Below are positions 53,137-61,500 of a stretch of DNA of 64,000 nucleotides, one piece after another. Each line of letters opens with the position of its first letter. The first letter of the stretch is position 1. Source of the DNA: Azospirillum sp051124815 (GTDB taxonomy: Bacteria; Pseudomonadota; Alphaproteobacteria; Azospirillales; Azospirillaceae); assembly GCF_051124815.1 (NCBI RefSeq), contig NZ_CP118485.1, positions 1 through 64,000 of the forward strand, in the 5' to 3' direction. The notes below the pieces were generated by a model. The model was given only the letters and a program-made list of their open reading frames with translations, did not search any database and was not told the DNA's origin. Position numbers and translations under genes: made by a program.

Positions 53137-54003
53137 TCAGACGTCGCGGGCACCGTATACGACCTTGTCGCGATCTCCCGCGCGCCATGCCCAGTTGATG
53201 GTCTTGTTGCGCTCGCCGACAGAGTTCAACTTGCCCCAATACGCACTGGGGTACCGCCCGTGCTCAAGGGGCCCGGCGACCACGACGACGACGTGCCCGT
53301 GCGGCGAGGGGTCGGCCTGCTTCGATCCCTGGAGCCCCCCGATGACCAGCTTTCCGGCGTCGGCGGCTTGTTTCGCTTCGATGCCGTCACGGAGCTGCTG
53401 CCAGCCGGCCCCTTGGATCTGCGTTACGATGTCGTCCGCCTGACCGGTCAGGATCACCTTGAAGCGCGCCGCAACGTCCTTGACGAACGCGTTGCAGTCG
53501 GCCTTGTTGGCCGGCCACTCGTCCTCGCAGGCGGCAATGATCTCGGCGGCACGGCCAGCCGGTACCGCAGCCAGACGTGGCCTTGCGATCGCCGCCGCTT
53601 GCCCGGTCGCGGAATGGGGGGCCGGCACCGCCTCTGCGGCCATCATCGGGTGCACCGTCGGTGCCACGTCACCTGGTATGTAGAAGGGTTCCAGCGGCCT
53701 CTTCCGCCGTCCGTCCAAGAAGAAGTCGGTGTCGAAGTTCTGCGACGAGGACACCTGGTACGAGAGCAGAACGAGGTAGCCGAAAAACCCGGCGGCCAGA
53801 CCGATTCCGTATCCGGCAAACAAGTCGGTCTCGGCCTTGAAGAGGGCGGTGATCCCGGCACCGCCAACGACGCCGATCACCGTGGTCAGGTCGCCGATCT
53901 GCACGTCCTGTTTCCGGAAGCGGTTGATGAAGTACAGATACCATCCGATGATGACTCCGAAGGCGCCGGCGCCGATGATCTGAAGCGTGGTCGCGTGCTC
54001 CAT
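53137..54003 (-). CDS. Membrane-anchored CHAP/NlpC-like cysteine hydrolase
   Basis: A 288-residue protein from the ATG at 54003 (GGAGGA before it). The N-terminal 85 residues contain about three hydrophobic helices (IIGAGAFGVIIGWYLYFI, LTTVIGVVGGAGITALF, GYGIGLAAGFFGYLVLL). After a linker, residues about 150-288 carry a papain-like NlpC/CHAP pattern: Cys in NKADCNAFVKDVAA near 167 and His in PHGHVVVVVAG near 233, then YPSAYWG and NWAWR. Such domains cut peptide bonds in peptidoglycan or similar amides. The topology would place the domain on one side of the inner membrane. It is part of the minus-strand unit with the trypsin-like protease and giant protein. Confidence 0.78.
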   Translation of the reverse strand: MEHATTLQIIGAGAFGVIIGWYLYFINRFRKQDVQIGDLTTVIGVVGGAGITALFKAETDLFAGYGIGLAAGFFGYLVLLSYQVSSSQNFDTDFFLDGRRKRPLEPFYIPGDVAPTVHPMMAAEAVPAPHSATGQAAAIARPRLAAVPAGRAAEIIAACEDEWPANKADCNAFVKDVAARFKVILTGQADDIVTQIQGAGWQQLRDGIEAKQAADAGKLVIGGLQGSKQADPSPHGHVVVVVAGPLEHGRYPSAYWGKLNSVGERNKTINWAWRAGDRDKVVYGARDV

Positions 54004-54020
54004 GATTCCTCCTTCCGGTC

Positions 54021-54299
54021 TTAGCTGTCGGGAGCGTCTGCCCTGCTGAGCGAGCGCATCCGGCTTGTGAGACCCAGTTCGATGACCGCTCCGCCCAGGT
54101 AACCCCACGCCACCGCGACCGGGCGCCCAAGGTTGAGGCCGTAAGCGGTGCCAACCGCGGACACGAAAAGGACGGCGGCGTACGCGCCAGCGCTCCAACC
54201 GTGCATCGCCGTCCACTTGGAGGCGCCGAGCCAGCCCGCGACCGCCCCGAACAGGGATGCCCCCGCCAGTCCGACCAACGCCTCACCAGGCACGCTCAT
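54021..54299 (-). CDS. Small membrane protein
   Basis: A 92-residue protein with three predicted membrane segments (ALVGLAGASLFGAVAGWLG, AGAYAAVLFVSAVGTAYGL, VAVAWGYLGGAVIELGL). It ends in a basic/acidic tail. Size and topology recall holins, but no holin family is recognised. The start overlaps the upstream small gene's stop by four bases, and the CHAP-like gene begins 17 bases downstream. Pairing of a small membrane protein with a cell-wall hydrolase is suggestive of a holin-endolysin style arrangement. Confidence 0.75.
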   Translation of the reverse strand: MSVPGEALVGLAGASLFGAVAGWLGASKWTAMHGWSAGAYAAVLFVSAVGTAYGLNLGRPVAVAWGYLGGAVIELGLTSRMRSLSRADAPDS

Positions 54300-54529
54300 G
54301 AGAGGCGCGCCTGGCCGATGGTTTCCACCCGCACCGCATAGGGCCGCGCCTCGGCCTCGATGATCGCCACCAGGGCCGCGCGCTTGGCTGCGTCGCCCGA
54401 GTTCGCGAAGTACAGCACGATGCAGTCGGCATCGGGGTCCATCCCGACCGCCTGCAGGCCCGCTTCTCCCAGATGGGCGCGGCTCATATCACGCTTCACG
54501 CCGTCAAGCGGCTTTTGGGGATCCGTCAT
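54296..54529 (-). CDS. Small protein resembling the N-terminal domain of the adjacent protease
   Basis: A 77-residue protein starting MTDPQKPLDGVKRDM. Its core GLQAVGMDPDADCIVLYFAN then VETIGQARL parallels the N-terminal domain of the adjacent trypsin-like protease (NVHAVGIGPKM...AIRVYVES... TDIIEAPRAR), both read as a ferredoxin-like strand-helix-strand unit. It overlaps the protease stop by 26 bases and the downstream membrane protein gene by four. It may be a stand-alone pro-domain or inhibitor; this rests on visual similarity only. Confidence 0.7.
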   Translation of the reverse strand: MTDPQKPLDGVKRDMSRAHLGEAGLQAVGMDPDADCIVLYFANSGDAAKRAALVAIIEAEARPYAVRVETIGQARLS

Positions 54530-55535
54530 CGGTCAGCAACTGTATGGCCAGTAGTTCCTCGACCAAGCGAATGGGCGCACCCAGGGCGTAGCTGCCATCC
54601 GATGGACAGGCAAACAACAGGGCGACGGCTTCGCCCGCGTCATTCACCAAAAGCGAGCCGCTGTCTCCGGGCAGCGCCACCGGCCCGGAGCCATCCGAGG
54701 CGACGAAGACCTGGTCGTCGAACGTCATCGTTCGACCATCGTTGGTGTCCACGGCAATGTCCACGGCCACGTCGGTCACGGTGCCGCGCGTCAGGCCGGT
54801 CGTTCGGCCAAATTTGCGCACGGCCTGCTTGTAAGCGGCGTTGGCTGAACCGGTCACCGCGCCGATCTCCAGAATTTCGGCCCTGACCTCCGTTCCGGAG
54901 TTGACCAAGGCGACCGCCGCGTCGAGGCGGTTGACCGCGGGGGCGAACTCGAGAGCTTCGAACCGGTGCAAGGTTGCGAACACGTCGTCGGGCTGAGCCC
55001 CGCCATCCCTCCAGCCCGGCTGGAGGATCGCATCCCCGGTTTGGCCGAGGTTCATGGCGGCAAAGACATGGTTGTTGCTGAGGGCGAGGATGACGCCCTC
55101 CTCCCCGGGCTTGGTTGACCGGCAGAAACAGGCGAGTGTCCCAGCGGTGACCCGGTAATGCCCCACGCTGCTCCCTGCCACCAGAGGACGCCGGCGGGTC
55201 GTCGCCAGCGGGTTCGACGCGAGGCGCGCGCGGGGCGCTTCGATGATGTCGGTGGGGAAACCGTTGATCGTGGACGGCAGCTTCATGTCATCCGGAATCG
55301 CGGCCGGCGCGAACTTGCTCTCGACGTAGACGCGGATGGCCATGTCCCCGGTCGTCTCGCCCTGGACCATCTTGGGACCGATTCCCACGGCGTGGACGTT
55401 GACCTCTGGCCGCACCGCCTCGGTAAACGCCGAGACCGCGGAGCGCGCCGACGTACGCCGGTGCCCGGAGTCGGGGCCGAGCCAGAGCCGGCTGAGGCTG
55501 CGCTTAGTTTCCCACATCGTCGAGAAATCCGCCAT
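54504..55535 (-). CDS. Trypsin-like serine protease with N-terminal pro-domain
   Basis: A 343-residue protease from the ATG at 55535 (GAGGAG seven bases before). The N-terminal 100 residues hold a ferredoxin-like unit (NVHAVGIGPKMVQGETTGDM) of the kind seen in Nal1-like and other bacterial trypsin-type enzymes. The catalytic domain has His in LSNNHVFA near 155, Asp in NRLDAAVALV near 201 and Ser in LPGDSGSLLV near 290. No signal peptide is evident. It begins 25 bases after the stop of the giant gene and overlaps the small gene downstream, so it is part of the same operon. Confidence 0.85.
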   Translation of the reverse strand: MADFSTMWETKRSLSRLWLGPDSGHRRTSARSAVSAFTEAVRPEVNVHAVGIGPKMVQGETTGDMAIRVYVESKFAPAAIPDDMKLPSTINGFPTDIIEAPRARLASNPLATTRRRPLVAGSSVGHYRVTAGTLACFCRSTKPGEEGVILALSNNHVFAAMNLGQTGDAILQPGWRDGGAQPDDVFATLHRFEALEFAPAVNRLDAAVALVNSGTEVRAEILEIGAVTGSANAAYKQAVRKFGRTTGLTRGTVTDVAVDIAVDTNDGRTMTFDDQVFVASDGSGPVALPGDSGSLLVNDAGEAVALLFACPSDGSYALGAPIRLVEELLAIQLLTDDGSPKAA

Positions 55536-55560
55536 CTGTGCTCTCCTCGATTGGCCAAGG

Positions 55561-58500
55561 TCACGCAAAGGTGCCGGTCTCCAAGAAGACGTTCCGAAGC
55601 AGGAGGATCGGCACCCGCTCGCGTTCCGTTTCGGCCATGACGACGATCTCGAAACGGAATTGCGTCGGCCGCCCGCCGGCCGTTGGTGCGACGCGGTTCC
55701 GGGCCAGCCAGCTCGCCACGCCCTGCCCAAGAGTCCGCGCCAGCGCGGCACCGCCTGCGTCCACCGGCGTGGGCGCGCAGAACAGGACGGGCAGCCGGAC
55801 CCACGCGTCATGCCGTGGATGGTCCACCGTTGCACCCAAAGCCGAGGCGAACTCGACCCTTGTGCCGGCGAGGAGTTGCCCCTCCGCGCGGTCGAACAGC
55901 GTGCCGAAGAACCGCACCAGCTTCGTCTCCAGCGATTCCGCCGGCGTCGAGGCGGGGTCGTCTGCCAAGTTGATGGCCGTGGCGTACTCAAGGCGCGGGC
56001 CGATCTTCCGGCCGACCCCAACGCTCCCCGTCCTGTACAGGAACTGGTCGTTCACCAGTTCTGGGCTGGTCGCAATGTTCGCGTTCCGGAGCAGGTCCAC
56101 CGCGCCCCACGCCACCTGCTCACGCAAGGCGTCCAAGTCGCCGAAGACCACGCGGCGGCGCACCGGCGTGCCGGGCTTTGGGGCGTTGGGCATAGCGTAC
56201 AGCGTCGTCACGCAGGGGTAGCGGTCCCCCATGACCAGCTTCGGCGGGACGGGCTGCCCCGTCTCGTCAAGCGCCAGCGGCAGAATTCGACGTGCGCGCG
56301 GAACCGGTTGGCGGTCGAGGCAGGCTGCAATGGCGAGTTGCCCGCCGCCGAAGGACTCGGTGAGGGTGGCCTTGTCGCTGGCGGTCGCTTCGGCGAAAGC
56401 CGCCCCTGCGACGGTTCCAAGGGCGTTCGCCACCTCCTCCACGAGCTGGGCGAAGCGGCGCAAGGCCGAACGCACCGCCTCCGCGGCGCCGGGCGCCACC
56501 GGCTTCGACAGGCCGAGCAGGAGCGGGGACAGCGCCGGCCAATGCCGGTGGAAGCTGACCAGGCAGTCGAGCGGCCCGCGCCCCTCCCCCGCCAGCCGTG
56601 CCGGCGCGTACGCGCTGTAGCTGGCGGACAGGATGGCGGTGTCCTGGGCGTACCAGCTCCGGCCATAGTCGATCCGGTAGCTCCAAGCCCGCGCCCGCGT
56701 CACGTGGTCCGCCGGCGTGGACGGCTTGGGAGGGGTGGGCGGCGGCGCCTCCTCTGGCAGGTCGCGGCCGGCCTGGGCCGCGTGCCCCAGCGCCACCGGC
56801 GGTGGCGGGAAGCGGCGCAAGGGGATCGGGATGTCCCAGCGCCGTCCCGACGGCGTCGAGAGGGGCACAGCTTCGTCCTTCCCGGTCAGCAGCCGGAACC
56901 AGCGCGACCCGCGGTAGCCGCCGAGGCCTGGGTCCTGTGGCTCGGGAACTTCGATGTAGTCGATCAGCACGCGCAGTCCGGCCGTCAGCATGGCGTGGGC
57001 GTTGTCCGCGTCGGGGGTCAGCAGGATGTTCAGCACTGGACCGCCCGCCGGGGATCCCGTTGACGGGGCCGTGTCGGCCGGCGCCGTCTCGATCTTGGCG
57101 CTGCCCAGCTGTGCGGACGCCGGGGCGGGCTTCGGATCGACGAACGCCGGGCGGCCAAAGATCCGGGGCGCGCTGGTGCCTTGGCTGGCCGGGGCAAGCG
57201 CAAACTGGATGAGCGTCGAGACCCGATAGACCGCCGTGAGATCGCCCAGGAACTCCTCGCGCAACGTCTGCACCGCGCGGCGGTGCAGCGGCTCGGGACG
57301 CGCTGAGGCTTTCAGAATCGGCGTGGCGCGCTCGGCGAACGCCTGGGCCAGCGTTCGCTTCGCGCCCATGACGCGCGCCATGGCGCTGCCGTCGATCTGC
57401 CAGCATGCCACCGCGCAGGCTGGTGTCAGCACACTTTCCACCGCGGCCAGGAAATCGGCCGCCCGCGCGTCGAGATCAACGTCGGTGACGGTGGCGGGGA
57501 TCAAGTCGGGGGTGTCATCGTCGCGGAACACCCGCACCAGGACGTTGCCCGAGCGCAGGGTGGTGGACAGCGGCCGCGGCGCGAAGAACGCCGGGCTCGG
57601 CCACTCCGACAGGCTGTTCGCCACCAGCAGGTTCGGCCGCACGACATGCAGGCCGCCACGGCCGCGCCGATCGACGGCGCGGGCGATCCTTATGCCGGCC
57701 ACGGTCGTCTCGAAGGCTTCGGCGAACCGGCGCCAAGCATCGTCCGTATCCCCGGTGACCGCGGGGGACACCACCGACGCGACGGCGTGGACCTTCGTCG
57801 CGCCCACCGCCGTCGCTTCCGGGTGCACAAGCTCCGGCCGGCGGTTCACCAAGACGGTGGCGACCAAGGCGGACACCGGTCGTCCGACGCCGGCAAGGGC
57901 GCTCACATCCACGGACGCGCACACCGGCGGTGGGGCGTGTCCCGATCCCAGGGCCGCGATCACGCCTTCCACAAACGTCACCAGCGTGTTTATTGGAATT
58001 GGCGCCGACGCCCTGAGGACATCCTTGCCGTCGAACAGGTCCTGCGCCCGAACCTCGGCCGCAACGCTCACCCCGGGAGCCCGCAGGACGTGCACGACGT
58101 GCCGCAGCGATCCGATGGCAGCCTCGATGCGGGCCAGACGAGCCCGCGGGTCGGGCTCGCCGGCCGGGGGATCCGCCCAGCCTTTGGCGAACGCGAGGCA
58201 AACCTCGATCCGCCCGGCGCGCGCTGGGTCGGGCCGGTAGGACAGGGCGACCGCGGGCCATTCCGCCGGGGCGGGGATCTCGTCGGTGTACAGAACGGTG
58301 ATGGTGGTTGTGGCCGTCGCGTCGGCGATGTCCAGCCGGTTGCCGTAGCAATCCCGCAGCCCCAACCGGATGGTCGCCGTCTCGCCGATGGCCGCGTAGG
58401 GCGACACGTCGGCACGCGGCTTCCCGGCGTTCGCTGCGGCAAAGCGGTAGAGCGGGATGGACAGCCGGTAGCGCCAGCGGCCCGCGGCCGGAGGTCCGGC

Positions 58501-61500
58501 ATCGGTCGGGCCGAACGGCAGGATCTCATCGGGCGGGACCGCCTGGAAGGCGGCGCTGCCTGCGATCGCGAAGTCGAGGAGGTTGAACTGCGCCGCGAGC
58601 GCCTCGTTCTCCGATGCGGCCGGATTGGGCTCGGTCCGCTCGACCCTGAGGGTGAGGCACCCCGGTTCCACCGCCGCCGCACTGGTGCTCTGCTCGGGCA
58701 GAACCGCGACGAGCGACCGTCCGGCGTCGGGCTCTGCGGCGAACACCGCGTCGAAGACGCCGCGCGCCCGCTCGGTTCCGCCGGCGTACTCGATGAGAAG
58801 CTGGATGGAGGCGCGCTCGCCCCCGGCATCCCGCAGCAGGTCGTCGAGCGGTGTCGTGCCGCGTACCGCATAGCGGAGGGTGAAGCCCGGTGCGTTGGTG
58901 ACGCTGCATTCCCGAACCAGCCTCAAGAAGCCGGCGGCCGAGGTGATCGCCGCCGCGTCGTCCGCCGCGTCCACGGCGGCGAACCCCGGCGCGCCGGTGT
59001 CGACCGGCGGCAGGGTCTTCGGCGAAAGGTTCGTCTTGACCAGCAGAACGCCGGGATCCGCGTCATCGACCGTGAGCTGCGTGTCCTTGGCTTTTCGATA
59101 GGCCACCCGCAGCGTCGCGTCCTGGAGCAGCGCGCGGTCCTCGCCGAGGAGGCGCTCCAGAACGAGCCGGCTGCGCGTGTCGGTCCCGACGAGTTCGTAC
59201 AGGCCGGGGAGCGCGCGCCGCGTGCCGGTCTCGGGAGCGTTGCCGAACACCGGCCGCACCCCGAGTTCGATCCGCGTTGCCCAGGTCCAGCCTCCGACCA
59301 CCACGGCGCGTTCCGGCGCGCCCGGCCGGGCGTGTTCGACGGCGGTCAACTGGAACGCCGTGCCCGACCAGCCGGTTCGCAGTTCCTCGACCAGCGGAGC
59401 CGGCAACGGCCACAGGCTCCGTCCCGACGGTACCCCCGCGGTCTGCAGCCTGTCCCGCATCGCCAAGCGCACGCTGCGAGGGCGCGTCTCGAACACGGGC
59501 AGAGGTGCGAAGACCTTGATTCCGGGATCCGGCGCGAGCGCCTGGGCGGCGGCGATCTTGGCGACCTCGACCGTATGGACGAGGGGTCCGGCGGTGCGGA
59601 ACCAGCCAACCCCGTGTCGTGCCTCCAGGCGCACGTCGTACGCCGTGTCGCCAGCGGGAAGCGTGCGTGGGACGCCGGGGATCTGTTGGCCCAGGAGATC
59701 GAACAGCGCCGCGCACCCGGGTGCTCCGTCCCTCGGCGGCCGCAGCCCGTGCAGGAAGAAGCGGGCCGCCATGTCCAGCAGGGCGCCGGCTTCCGCATCG
59801 CCGATCTTTCCCATGATCTCGCCGAGCGGGGCGGCTGTGCGCCGCCAGTCGCCGCCGGCGGTGGTCTGGGCTTCCAGGATGGAGCGCGCCCGGTCCACCA
59901 CGCCCTTCACCAGCATGGCGACCCAGTCTTCGAAGGCGATCGTGGCCAGTGTCCTTCTGCTGCTGACCGCCGCCATCGCCGGGTGGGCCCGCAGTTCCAG
60001 GGTCGTCATCATCTTCTGGAAGAAGTCGCGCACTTGGCGCTCGTAACCGTCGTCGTGCGTGGGGGTGTGGCCGTCATCCCAGAAGGCGACGCTCTGCAGG
60101 ACGCTCGCGGGGTCGCCGTCGCGGCTCAGGACCAGGGTGGCGTCCGGGAGCATCGGCACGAAGGTGCCCAGGTGCTTGCCCTCCCGGGGTGTCGGCGCCA
60201 CCGAGACGTCGAAGTTGTCGGCCAGGAAGGCGGTGATCCGCCCGTAGTCGAGCGGCGCCAGCCCGGCGCGGGACAGCGAGCCGGCGTCCAGCCTTTCGGC
60301 CAGCCGTGCAAGCTGCCCGCCCGTGACCGTCCAGTCGAGCGGGGAGTGCCCCTGGTCGCCGATCCCCATGGCGACAGCAAAGGCTAGTAGCGCGTGGACC
60401 AAGTCGCGCTCGGCCGCGCGGGGGCCGTCGGCAGGGCGCAACAGGACCAGCAGGGGCACGACGCGCGATTCGATCCGTCCGCTCTCCGTCGCCTGGGTGA
60501 CGTCGAGGGTGAAGGCGAGGGACAGGGCCGCCTTGGGCCTTCCAATCTTTTGGAAATAGGGGAAGGCGCCCCACGCGATCACGTCGGACGCCGCGGCCAG
60601 GGCCGCCCCGCGTTCGGGCAGCTCCCAGCGGTAGCTGATCTGGGTCGAGAAGCCGAAGCTGATGCTGATCTCGATGGTGGCGCCCCAGATGCGGATGCGG
60701 CCAATCACCACCGTGACCGACACGCTGACGCCCGCCTCGATCCAGAGAACGAGCGAGCGGTTCTGTTCGTAATCGACGCCGATTTCCGCGAAGGCGCGCG
60801 CCACGACGGCGGCCTTGATGATCCCGAAATCGACCGCGCCGAAGATCTCTGCCAACACGCCGGCGCGACCGATCAGGCGGAAGTGGGTCTGCGACCCCGC
60901 GGCCTCGCGGGCGAACGCCCCCTCGAGGACGCCGTAGACGGTCAGCGAGGCGCCGGCGTGGAAGGGGCCGCGCCGGATCTCCTTGCCGAGCCCAACCCGA
61001 AACGCCAGCCCGACCTCGATGACCGGATCGTACCCTGGCTTGGTGATCAGGGCCGAGGTCGCCGACGTTTTCCGCGCGAAGTAGGCGCCGCCGTAGCCGA
61101 TGAACGGCAGCACCTGGACGTTGAAGGAGCGTGAGAAATCCTGCCCCTTTGGGAAGCCCAGTTCCAGCTTCCAGTTGCCGTTGGAGTAGGCCTCGATGCC
61201 GAGATTGCCGAGGATCACCGACGCCGCGCCCAGTTCGAGCGTCCGGAACGTGTCCGGGGGCTGGATGTCCGCGGCGAAGACGCCGATCTCGTCGGTGATG
61301 CGGCGGTAGATGACATCGATGTCGAACAGCGCCGGGGCGCCCTCTCCCGGAATTCGGACGCGCAGACCGTAGAGCGCCGGCGGGCGGTCGATCAGAACGA
61401 GCTCGACGGTTGCCGCTGTGCCGAGCGCGGCGCTGAGCGCCACGGTCCATCCGGCGTCGGCGTCGAACTTGATCTTATCGGGCGTGATGTCCTTGGCCGC

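Noticed and set aside
52390..54024. Plus-strand open frame of over 500 codons opposite the CHAP-like gene
   Set aside because: Most of it is antisense to genes with ribosome binding sites and domains; the first 150 bases could be a relic but show no identifiable family.
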